From: Comamonas sp. KCTC 72670
GTDB taxonomy: Bacteria; Myxococcota; Myxococcia; Myxococcales; Myxococcaceae
DNA: 64,000 nucleotides
Assembly: GCA_014656495.1 (NCBI GenBank)
Contig: BNCN01000002.1
Location: 62,001-126,000 of the forward strand
Reading direction: 5' to 3'
In this document: in pieces, positions 1-7,687 of the stretch
How the letters are laid out: each line of letters starts with the position of its first letter
Numbering within the stretch: position 1 is the first letter of the stretch
Program-made: the position numbers and the translations under genes
Notes under the pieces: generated by a model
The model's input: the letters and a program-made list of their open reading frames with translations, nothing else
Database searches by the model: none
Told to the model about the DNA's origin: nothing

Positions 1-1
1 C

Positions 2-910
2 ACGCCCACGCCGCGGCCGAAGGAGTTCTTCGCCGAGAACTACGCCAATGACGTGGGGCAGAACCTGCTGGAGAACGCGGACAACTACATCTACCTGCGC
101 GCCAAGAACCTGGCGAAGGAGTCCCGCAGCGGCAGCGTGTGGCTGTATGCGTTGAAGGCCAACCTGAACCTGTACCCGGATTTGTGGAAGAACTACGCGC
201 TGCAGACCAGCGACAAGAATGTCGACAACAACAGGCTGAATGTCATCAGCGCGGAGTCACGCGGAATCGCCGTGACGGACAACCCGTTCGTCTGGCGCGC
301 GCCCTCTCCGGACCACTACTGCCTGGTCTCCCGCGTCGTGACCGACGAACACCCGAGCGAAATCCCCGACGTGCAGCACGTCACCGACTTGACGGAGTTC
401 ATCCTCGACAACCCGGGGTTCGGCTGGCGGAACGTCACCATCGTGTCGGCGGACAAGCCGGACACCACGACGAAGGGCATCCACTTCGTGCAGGGCACGG
501 AGGCCGCGACCGTGACGTTCGACATCCTCTGCACCAACGTGCCCGAGGGCGCGCTCGTCGAGTTCTCCGCGGGGACCCCCGGCCCCTCTCCCCTCATTTC
601 CGTGTCGAAGACGCCGGTGGGGCGCTCCTTGCCGGACGATGAGGACAACTACAACTGGCACACGGGCGTCGACTGCCACGTGCCCGCCGGCTACGAGACG
701 GACATCGACTACTCCTATTGGTCGAACGGCACCACGCCCGTGCCGGGGATGTCCATCACCATCCGGGCGGTGAACATCGTCTCCGACGACCACCGCCTGT
801 ACTCGCGGCTCTTCACGCCCCAGCAGCTGGGCATGTCTCCGGAGCGCTGCGCGGCGCTGGGGAACAAGCGCGGCATCGTGCTGGGTTCGCACACCACCGT
901 GTTCCGCTGA
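2..910 (+). CDS. C-terminal part of an unrecognised protein (5' end outside window)
   Basis: The reading frame is open from base 2, so the gene starts before the window; the GTG at 53 is only an internal codon. About 302 residues are visible, ending at a TGA at 908-910. I do not recognise the family. The visible part has a polar, aromatic N-terminal stretch (ENADNYIYLRAKNL, then LYALKANLNLYPDLW) followed by a beta-rich region with many Asp, Thr and Val residues. There are four cysteines, no obvious membrane segment and no catalytic motif. It reads like a structural or secreted beta-sandwich protein. It converges on the lodAB-cytochrome operon across a region with two strong hairpins, so it is a separate transcription unit. 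A role connected with that operon is possible but nothing visible shows it. Confidence 0.75.
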   Translation, partial: TPTPRPKEFFAENYANDVGQNLLENADNYIYLRAKNLAKESRSGSVWLYALKANLNLYPDLWKNYALQTSDKNVDNNRLNVISAESRGIAVTDNPFVWRAPSPDHYCLVSRVVTDEHPSEIPDVQHVTDLTEFILDNPGFGWRNVTIVSADKPDTTTKGIHFVQGTEAATVTFDILCTNVPEGALVEFSAGTPGPSPLISVSKTPVGRSLPDDEDNYNWHTGVDCHVPAGYETDIDYSYWSNGTTPVPGMSITIRAVNIVSDDHRLYSRLFTPQQLGMSPERCAALGNKRGIVLGSHTTVFR

Positions 911-939
911 GCCCGGGGCTCACGCGAGGTCCTGACCGC

Positions 940-966
940 GGCCACCGGGGGCTCCTCCCGGTGGCC
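940..966 (+). terminator. Hairpin terminator after the left-edge gene
   Basis: Perfect 10-bp stem: GGCCACCGGG at 940-949 pairs with CCCGGTGGCC at 957-966, with a 7-nt loop. It starts 29 bp after the stop codon of the left-edge gene and is followed by a weak T-rich tract (acttcgttt). It fits a factor-independent terminator in a GC-rich genome. Confidence 0.6.
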
Positions 967-989
967 ACTTCGTTTGGGGCCATGAGAAA

Positions 990-1028
990 GGCCACCGGCG
1001 TGGGAGCGAGGTCCCACGGCCGGTGGCC
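990..1028 (-). terminator. Hairpin terminator after the cytochrome gene
   Basis: GGCCACCGGC (990-999) plus GTGGGA (1000-1005) pair with TCCCAC (1012-1017) and GCCGGTGGCC (1019-1028): a 16-bp stem with one bulged base at 1018. On the minus strand it is followed by CTTTCTC, and it lies 27 bp after the stop codon of the pentahaem cytochrome gene. Its arms share the GGCCACCGG core with the hairpin at 940-966. Confidence 0.6.
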
Positions 1029-1054
1029 GTCACACGCGGGGGCCGCGGCTCGAG

Positions 1055-4000
1055 TCAGCGCTTCGTCACGCGCGTCTCGCTGAGCACCAGGGACCAGTTG
1101 GACAGGACCTCGGTGGGCTGGTTGGGGCCGTAGGTCTTCACCCCGGGGTTCGTCTTCATGTTGAGGTGGCTGCTCATGTAGATGAGCCGCTTCATCGCGG
1201 GGCCCGGCTCCTGGGGCTTGCCCTGGTCGTTCTGGAGCGCGTTCTTGAACCGCGCGCCGAGGTAGCCCGGGGGGATGCTCTGGTAGTTCAGGCGGAGCCG
1301 GATGGACGCCCAGTTGGGAATCGCGGACAGCGGGACCTGGTACACGAGGTTGTCCTCGCCCTCGGCGGCGCGGGCATTCGTGTCGTTGGGGTAGTCCGGG
1401 TCGCTTGCGACGCTGTCGTCATCCGGGCCGAGGACGGTGCTCAAGGGCTCGGTGAGCCGGGCGAGCTGGAGGAGGCTCAGGCCGAAGCGCATGTCGCCCT
1501 CCTGGCGGAGGCTCGGCGGCTTCCACCCCACGGGCAGGATGCGGTTGTCCTTCACCTCCGCGAACTGCTGAAGCTCCAGGCTGGTGACCTGCTTCGCATC
1601 GTCGATGGCCCGGACCTCGTAGATTTGAACCTGGTCCTGCCCCTGGATGCGCTGGTAGTGGGGCTGCAGCCGGGAGGGGTCGGTCGTGAACTCGCTGGCG
1701 AGGATGTTGCTCCCGTCCTGCGCGCAGGCCCCGTCGCAGATGGCGCCCTGCGCGTTGGGCTGTCCAGACGCCCAGAGCACCTTCCCCTGTCCGTCCAGGA
1801 CCTCGAACTGGATGAAGGCCCTGCGGAAGCCGGCGCCGCTGGGGAACTTGTGGCCCGCGTTGTTGATGACCTGGACGGGCACCGTCAGCGTCGTGCCGTC
1901 CGTGGTGTAATTGCCGGCCACCAACTGCACCGCGGGGAGCTCCGGGTTGTAGGTGCCCTGGGCCGTGCCATAGGCGAGGTCCAGGATGGACTGCTCGGCG
2001 TTCAGCAGGTTGTTGGCGAACACGTAGTCCCGGGACGCGTCCGCGAGCCGAGGGAGGGTTCCTTCCGGGAACTGCACGAAGATGAAGAGGTCATCCAGGT
2101 TCAGGACCTCGTTCTGTCGCGCGCTGTAGGTCAGCCGCAGCTTCCGGACGCCCGGGGCCAGGGGCTGCGTGGCGCGCAGGGGCAGCCAGCGTGAGGTCCC
2201 CGCGGGCGCCTGGAGCGGCGCGGACGTGGCCACCGTGGCGCCCCGGTCATCGAGGAGCTGGAGGGTCAACTGTCCGCAGGAGATCCGGTCGCAGTAGGCG
2301 GTGGAGCCCCAGACGACGTTGGCGTTCGCGCCCGCCTGGTCCACCCAGCGGGCCTGGTCCGCGGTCAGGGTGAGGTCCAAGGTCGCCTGGCCCTGTGTGA
2401 GCTGGAAGAAGGACTGGCCGTGGCTCGGGTGGACGGTCTGTCCCACGGCGCCGGTGACGGACTGGACGGCGGTGATGGCGCTGCCGGGAGCCCAGCCCAC
2501 CAGCGGCTGCTGCTCGGCTCCGGGATTCAGGACCAGGTTGGGCGTGCGGTTGCGAATCGCCTCGGACTGCAGGAAGGGCGGAACGCGCGAGTCCGGAGAC
2601 AGGTAGAAGTCCAGGCCGAGCACGTCCGGGAACTGCTGGAACATCTCGTGGACGAACAGGTTGATGCCCAGCAGCGTGTGCCGGTTGTAGTCGCGGGAGC
2701 GCGCGTCGGGGCTGCCGACGAAGTAGGGCGCGAGGTCCTCGTTGTATTGCGCCACGAGCACCCGCTTGTCGTGAGGCGAGGCGGGCGCGGTGGGGGGCAT
2801 GTGGCAGCTCTGGCAGGTGGTGTTGCCCTCCGGGTAGCCGCTGTTGAGCCATTCGAAGTACGTCGTCTGCTCGTAGGCCAGCGCGACGCAGGGGTCGTTG
2901 AGGAAGTCTCCCTTCGCGTCGAAGGTCTTCTGTCCGGGCGGACAACTGACCGGGCGCTCGTAGCCGCTCAAGGCCTCGGAGATGGGCATGCCCTGCCGGT
3001 AGTTGCTGGGCACCTTGGGCAGGATGACGACGTGGCAGGCGCCGCAGACCGTGGAGTCGCGCAGGTAGGTGTGGCCGCTCACGTTCGTGGCCGTCTCCAG
3101 GCTGAGGCCCGCCGCCGCCATGGGCGTCGTGTTCAGCTGCGTGTCCGGTCCGACGACGGCGCCCGGGCGCAGGTTCATGGAGGAGGTGAAGGGGTAGGGC
3201 GGCGGCGCGACGGTGCCCTTGTCGCGCTGGTACACCAGCCGGTCCGCGACGCCGCTGCCATAGATGGAGGCGTCGCCGTCCCCGTAGAAGAGGGTGTAGT
3301 CGGTGCCGTTCCAGGGCTGCCCCTGCGTCGGCGCCATGGAATGGCAGACGCTGCAGGACAGCCCGTCGCGCCCCAGCGCGCCGTAGGTCGCGTACTTCGC
3401 CTGCCTGTAGGGGGCATCCGGCTGCGTGTTGTCGTAGGCCGCGCCCTCCGGCGTCGCGTAGAGGAAGCGGTGGTCGAACGCGAGGTTGTTGCCATTGGCC
3501 TCCCGCTGGGCCGGGGGCGAGTGGCACCGGAAGCAGAGGTTGTCCACGCTCGCGGGCGCGTGGGGGGAGAGCCCGCGCGTCGTCTCCACCTGCGCCAGGA
3601 AGACCGGGTCCCTGCCCGCCAGCGCCTTGATGGAGCCGCTCCAATCGCCGAACAGGGACCAGTTGGCGGCCAGCTTCTGGGTGTTGGCGCCGCCCTCACT
3701 CCAGAGGGTGTCGACCGTCGGCTGCTGCCAGAACGCCATCTCCGGAAGGTCGGTGCCCGCCTTCTTCCAATCCGTGTCATGGCAGGACTGGCAGACGAGC
3801 GAGGCGTTGAATTTCCCGCTGCCGAGCTCCAGGCCGTTATGGGCGATGTCCAGGCTCCGGTTGGGGAGCTTGAGCAGGTCCGCGCCGCGGGTGCGGGGGA
3901 GCTGGACGCCCAGCTGCTTCGTGTAGAAGTCGAGGAACGCCTGCGCGTCCGCGCTGGACTCCTCCAGCGGAAGCGTCAGCGAGTCCCCGCGAGGAAACAC

Positions 4001-4180
4001 GGGGTAGGGCGGTGGGACGAGCCCATCGGGCTGGACGTCCGCGGTGGAGGCGTCGGCGGTGGCTCGCACGGGCGCCTCCGTCGTGGCGCCTCCGCCCCAA
4101 TGCCAGACGGCGACGGCCACCGCGACGAGGCTCGCGGCACCGCCGAGGGCCATCACGTGGCGTGGAGACTGCGTCTTCAT
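1055..4180 (-). CDS. Exported pentahaem c-type cytochrome of the lodAB operon
   Basis: Predicted 1041-residue envelope protein. One hydrophobic segment near residues 9-27 acts as signal peptide or anchor. Five CxxCH haem-c sites follow, with first cysteines at residues 130, 216, 276, 379 and 456. The remaining ~580 residues have no haem site and look beta-rich, with a carbohydrate-binding-like stretch around residues 500-650. The ATG at 4180 is chosen because it has a good ribosome site (GAGGTGA) and overlaps the lodB stop as ATGA; the frame runs 34 codons further upstream but only inside lodB. As the third gene after lodA and lodB, it could accept electrons from the LodA-type quinoprotein. 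That role is inferred from operon position. The haem sites are plain; the family name is not certain. Confidence 0.85.
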   Translation of the reverse strand: MKTQSPRHVMALGGAASLVAVAVAVWHWGGGATTEAPVRATADASTADVQPDGLVPPPYPVFPRGDSLTLPLEESSADAQAFLDFYTKQLGVQLPRTRGADLLKLPNRSLDIAHNGLELGSGKFNASLVCQSCHDTDWKKAGTDLPEMAFWQQPTVDTLWSEGGANTQKLAANWSLFGDWSGSIKALAGRDPVFLAQVETTRGLSPHAPASVDNLCFRCHSPPAQREANGNNLAFDHRFLYATPEGAAYDNTQPDAPYRQAKYATYGALGRDGLSCSVCHSMAPTQGQPWNGTDYTLFYGDGDASIYGSGVADRLVYQRDKGTVAPPPYPFTSSMNLRPGAVVGPDTQLNTTPMAAAGLSLETATNVSGHTYLRDSTVCGACHVVILPKVPSNYRQGMPISEALSGYERPVSCPPGQKTFDAKGDFLNDPCVALAYEQTTYFEWLNSGYPEGNTTCQSCHMPPTAPASPHDKRVLVAQYNEDLAPYFVGSPDARSRDYNRHTLLGINLFVHEMFQQFPDVLGLDFYLSPDSRVPPFLQSEAIRNRTPNLVLNPGAEQQPLVGWAPGSAITAVQSVTGAVGQTVHPSHGQSFFQLTQGQATLDLTLTADQARWVDQAGANANVVWGSTAYCDRISCGQLTLQLLDDRGATVATSAPLQAPAGTSRWLPLRATQPLAPGVRKLRLTYSARQNEVLNLDDLFIFVQFPEGTLPRLADASRDYVFANNLLNAEQSILDLAYGTAQGTYNPELPAVQLVAGNYTTDGTTLTVPVQVINNAGHKFPSGAGFRRAFIQFEVLDGQGKVLWASGQPNAQGAICDGACAQDGSNILASEFTTDPSRLQPHYQRIQGQDQVQIYEVRAIDDAKQVTSLELQQFAEVKDNRILPVGWKPPSLRQEGDMRFGLSLLQLARLTEPLSTVLGPDDDSVASDPDYPNDTNARAAEGEDNLVYQVPLSAIPNWASIRLRLNYQSIPPGYLGARFKNALQNDQGKPQEPGPAMKRLIYMSSHLNMKTNPGVKTYGPNQPTEVLSNWSLVLSETRVTKR

Positions 4181-5349
4181 GGGTTCACCTCGGGGAAATG
4201 GGGCGGGCGCGGCGGTGGGAGGGGCGGGAGGTGGTGGGGCAGGGCCTCCCACCGGTTCTTCCAGAAGGGCGCGCCGGGCCACCGCTGCTCCTGGCGGTAG
4301 TAGTGGCCGCGCGTGCGCTGGTGGTCCTGGAAGCGCTCGTGCAGCGTGGACGCGTAGGCTTGCAGCGCGTGGGGCGCGCCGCGCAGGTGCTGCTCCAAGG
4401 CCTCCGCGGCCAGCAGCGCGCTGTCCAGCGCCTTGGAGATTCCCTGGGACGACAGCGGGTCATAGGTGCAGGCCGCGTCACCCACGGCGAGCCAGCGCTC
4501 GCCGTGCAGCCGGTCCAGCTCGCCGACGAGGACGGGCACGGCGGTGAGCGCGTCCCCGGTGAAGTCACACGGCTTCAGCCGGGCCAGGGTGGCCGGTGCC
4601 TGTTTCAGCAGGGCCATCCAGGGCTCGGGCGTGGCCCAGCGCAGGCCGCGCAAGGAGTCGCCATCTCCCACCAGGGCGACGACGACGCGGCCGCCGGGGA
4701 GCAGCGCCGAGTACCACCAGCCCTCCTCGCAGGACTCCACCATCGCGTGGGTGGAGAACGTCTCGCCGGTCTGGACCTGGAAGGCGCCAAACATGGCGAA
4801 GCAGCGGTCGGCCACGCGGCGCCTGGCGCCCTGGGCAGTGGCGAAGGGCGCCTTCCACCCCGTGGCGTCCACGACGAAGCGCGCTCGCAAGGTGCAGGCC
4901 CGTCCGGGGCGCTGGGAGAGAAAGAGCCGGAAGCCGTCGGGTCCCAGGTGCTCCGAGCTCAGCAGGGTCGTCTGGCGAAGGACCCGGGCGCCCTGCTGAA
5001 TGGCCTCCAGGCTCAGCCGTTCGTCGAAGCGCGTCCGGTCCAGGTGCCAGGCGGAGCCCCAGGGCGACATCAGGGTGTCGTGGAAGCGCGGCTCCGGGTG
5101 GCCCCAGCACGAAGCGGTGCCTCGCGACGCAAGGTGTCCGTCCCGAAGGAAGGAACTCCAGGCGCCGAGCCGCGACAGGGGAATCCGCACGTCGGGCGGC
5201 AGCGTCTCTCCCACCCGGGGGGTGTCGTAGGCGGTGCGCTCGAGCACCGTCACGGAGAGGTACGGCGCGCGGTCTCTCAGGGCGATGGCCATCGCGGTCC
5301 CCGCGGGCCCGCCGCCGATGATGGCCACGTCGCAAGTGGGCTCGCTCAC
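4177..5349 (-). CDS. lodB: LodB-type FAD-dependent maturation enzyme
   Basis: Flavoprotein of the tryptophan-halogenase/geranylgeranyl-reductase-like group, 390 residues. The Rossmann GxGxxG is at residues 12-17 (GGGPAG), a PRVGETLPP motif typical of LodB-like proteins follows, and the second FAD-binding motif is WLAVGDAACTYDPLSSQGI. In characterised systems (Marinomonas LodB, GoxB) this enzyme is needed to form the cysteine tryptophylquinone cofactor in the partner LodA-type protein, probably by hydroxylating the tryptophan. No signal peptide is visible, so it should act in the cytoplasm before export of its substrate. The GTG start at 5349 overlaps the lodA stop as GTGA, and its stop overlaps the cytochrome start as ATGA, so the three genes look translationally coupled. 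Confidence 0.88.
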   Translation of the reverse strand: MSEPTCDVAIIGGGPAGTAMAIALRDRAPYLSVTVLERTAYDTPRVGETLPPDVRIPLSRLGAWSSFLRDGHLASRGTASCWGHPEPRFHDTLMSPWGSAWHLDRTRFDERLSLEAIQQGARVLRQTTLLSSEHLGPDGFRLFLSQRPGRACTLRARFVVDATGWKAPFATAQGARRRVADRCFAMFGAFQVQTGETFSTHAMVESCEEGWWYSALLPGGRVVVALVGDGDSLRGLRWATPEPWMALLKQAPATLARLKPCDFTGDALTAVPVLVGELDRLHGERWLAVGDAACTYDPLSSQGISKALDSALLAAEALEQHLRGAPHALQAYASTLHERFQDHQRTRGHYYRQEQRWPGAPFWKNRWEALPHHLPPLPPPRPPHFPEVNP

Positions 5350-7385
5350 GGGGTGCCCGCTTTCGGCGTGCTGGGAGGCTGCGCCGCGCCGGGCTTGTAC
5401 GTCCGCTCCACTTCGATGAACTGGGGCGCGGGGGGCATGCCCGGACCGGACTCAGGCCCGCGTTCCACCGCGGGGGCATCCGACCTCCGGAGGATGAAGC
5501 CCAGGCGCTTCCAGTGGAAGACCATGTCCTCGTCCTTCACGAAGTTGCTGTCTTCGGGCCGCGTCCAGTAGCCCTGCTGCCACTGGTCGTTCTCGTCCAG
5601 GTAGTTGACGTAGTAGGGCCGCTGCGCGGGCCACCACCACAGTGAGTTCCCCTGGATGGGCTGGTTGGCGCACTCGTTGAAGTCGGCCTGCCAGGGCTGC
5701 GCCATGTACTTGCTGGCATCGCCGGGCTCCAGGCCCTTGCCGTCATTCGGATTGGTGTTCCACTGGAGCCCATGGCCGCTGGGGGGCCGGTGCTTGAACC
5801 GGATGCCCGCGGCCGGGTCCTCCATGAAGAAGTTCGCGTCCCGGGCAATCCACGTCACTTCGATGCCCGGGCAGAAGGCGCCGCCCACGCAGTTGTCCAG
5901 CACCGCGCGGTCCAGCCGTGCGCCGTCGGATTCGGGGGCCGGTGGCGGGCCGTGGTCGACGCGCCCCTGGCTGTATTGCTGGAGGAAGAAGTACTGCGTC
6001 TCCGTGAGGCTCAGGAACGTGCGGGGGCGGTAGTCCGAGAGGGGATTGTCTCCGGCCATCTTCGGCATCAAGTCGGGCGTGAAGACATTGACGTCCTGGG
6101 GGTTCCGGATGTGTTGGATGAAACGGGGCGGCAAGGCCCCTCCCTGGAAGGCATCATGTTTGCCATTGCCCAGGGGGCCGATGTCGGAGACCCACTCGTA
6201 CGCGGCGGGCCGGCTCAGGATGGGGAGGATGTCCGCCTGGAAGTTGGGCGTGTACGCGTCGTTGAACGCGCCGCCCTGGTAGATGTCCGGACGGAGGTTC
6301 CGCGCCCGGACGAACGTGTCGAAGAGCGTGTCGTAGAGGCTGATGATGTTGAGGATTTGGGGGGCATACGCGGGCGGGCCCACGAACACCCAGGCCGGGA
6401 AGTCGACCTCGTGCTCGCTGCCATCGTCCATGACCAGCGTCGCGGTGACGGGGCCGTCCGAGACATCGTCCCACCAGAAGGGGTTGTTGGCGTAGGCGTC
6501 GAGCCGGGGCTGGGCGTAGGCGTTGTCGGTGATGAATTTTCGGACGCCCGGGGCCTCGCCCTGAAGGAGGCCCGACGCCGGGTCCGCGAGCACGGCGTCG
6601 ATGGCCGCATCGAACTGCGCCTCGGTGTCGTAGCCGATGTCCGCGATGGCCTTCAGCGCCTGGAGGAGCTGGGTCAACCTGTCCTGCGACCCGTCGACGG
6701 CGGCGAGCAGGTCTGGGTTGTCCGCCCAGTCCGACAGCAGCGAGGAGGTCAGGTTGTAGTGCGTGGAGGCCCCGGACTTGCCGTATCCGCCCAGCGTCAG
6801 GAGGTAGCCCTGCCCATCCGCGATGAGCTGTCCCAGCGTGGTGATGTCGCTGTTCTCGGGGACGAGGTTCGCGGGAGGGAAGGAGGTGGCGTAGCCGCCG
6901 GGGGCGTTCTTCCCGAAGTCAGCGGTGGTGGACAGGCCCTGGTCGCCCCTGCAGGCGACGCTGCGCGGCCCCGGGTCGATGATGAGGCTGCCGCGCTCGT
7001 CTCCCTGGACGATTGGGTTTCTCAGCGGATGTGGCTTGAGGGGCGTGCCTTGGGGCTCGTAGTTCCCGTCCGCGCCCAGCTGTTGCTGGAACTCGTACCA
7101 GGCGGCCTTCTTGTTGGCGAGGTGGACCGTCCAGCGGATGTCCTTGATGCCGCCTTCACCGGGCTGGACGCGGCGCCCGTTGGCACCGGGCGCGTCGTAG
7201 GCGTGGATCTGGAAACGCGCCGCCTGCCTTCGCATGGCCTGCTGCCCATCGCGGAAGACGGTGACGTCCCCGCCACCCAGCTCCTGCGGCAGGCCCCCCG
7301 CCTCTTCCGGGCCCAGGTAGTACTCCTCGCTGTCTCCGACGCGGGCCACGCCGATGGCCGGGTGAATCTTGTAGGTTGTGCTCAT
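5346..7385 (-). CDS. lodA: LodA/GoxA-family quinoprotein (probable amino-acid or amine oxidoreductase)
   Basis: 679 residues, the usual size for the LodA family, whose known members are L-lysine epsilon-oxidase (LodA) and glycine oxidase (GoxA). They carry cysteine tryptophylquinone made from one Cys and one Trp of the chain. The N-terminus IHPAIGVARVGDSEEYYLGPE is a family hallmark. Candidate cofactor residues are Cys499 in DNCVGG (with Cys505 close by in CPGIEV) and one of Trp583-585 in LWWWPAQRP. Several substrate specificities exist, so lysine should not be assumed. ATG at 7385 follows GAGGAG. No classical signal peptide is seen, as is usual for the family. First gene of the lodA-lodB-cytochrome operon, preceded by an unusual repeated operator-like region. 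Confidence 0.88.
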   Translation of the reverse strand: MSTTYKIHPAIGVARVGDSEEYYLGPEEAGGLPQELGGGDVTVFRDGQQAMRRQAARFQIHAYDAPGANGRRVQPGEGGIKDIRWTVHLANKKAAWYEFQQQLGADGNYEPQGTPLKPHPLRNPIVQGDERGSLIIDPGPRSVACRGDQGLSTTADFGKNAPGGYATSFPPANLVPENSDITTLGQLIADGQGYLLTLGGYGKSGASTHYNLTSSLLSDWADNPDLLAAVDGSQDRLTQLLQALKAIADIGYDTEAQFDAAIDAVLADPASGLLQGEAPGVRKFITDNAYAQPRLDAYANNPFWWDDVSDGPVTATLVMDDGSEHEVDFPAWVFVGPPAYAPQILNIISLYDTLFDTFVRARNLRPDIYQGGAFNDAYTPNFQADILPILSRPAAYEWVSDIGPLGNGKHDAFQGGALPPRFIQHIRNPQDVNVFTPDLMPKMAGDNPLSDYRPRTFLSLTETQYFFLQQYSQGRVDHGPPPAPESDGARLDRAVLDNCVGGAFCPGIEVTWIARDANFFMEDPAAGIRFKHRPPSGHGLQWNTNPNDGKGLEPGDASKYMAQPWQADFNECANQPIQGNSLWWWPAQRPYYVNYLDENDQWQQGYWTRPEDSNFVKDEDMVFHWKRLGFILRRSDAPAVERGPESGPGMPPAPQFIEVERTYKPGAAQPPSTPKAGTP

Positions 7386-7687
7386 GCCTTCGCTCCTCGC
7401 GGTGGGGCGTCAGCGGGTGCAAGGCACATTCCCCGGAAGCAGGCGGGTGGGATTCCAGGGGGCGTGTGCTTTTTACGAGCGAAGTCTGTGTTTCGGGCGT
7501 GTCAGGCATTGTGGATGACGTGTCACGCATGGGAGATGACGCGTCAGCGTTCTGCCCGCACGCGGAGCTTGCGGCCCGCCGAGGCCCCGCCTGCGCATGC
7601 CGCACTCGCGGTGGAGGACTACCCACGGAGTTCCGTCGCGTTGACGCCGGGCTGTACCTGTGTTCAGGCTAGGTCTGGAGGTTCCGC
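7386..7687. promoter_or_regulatory. Divergent control region between lodA and lhr
   Basis: 302 bp without a credible gene. Three copies of a ~21-bp unit lie head to tail at 7490-7510, 7511-7531 and 7532-7552; their cores are GGGCGTGTCA (7495-7504), TGACGTGTCA (7516-7525) and the perfect palindrome TGACGCGTCA (7537-7546). Toward lodA, a minus-strand TGG-N10-GC (7457 down to 7443) has the invariant spacing of a sigma-54 promoter but poorly matched flanks. It would put transcription about 45 nt before the lodA ATG and the repeats 60-120 bp upstream, where enhancer-binding proteins act. Toward lhr, a TTGACG at 7641 has no good -10 partner, and GGAGG at 7677-7681 is the ribosome site. The repeats are plain; the sigma-54 reading is speculative. 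Confidence 0.55.

Noticed and set aside
7641..7669. TTGACG as -35 of an lhr promoter
   Set aside because: No acceptable -10 hexamer occurs 16-18 bp downstream.
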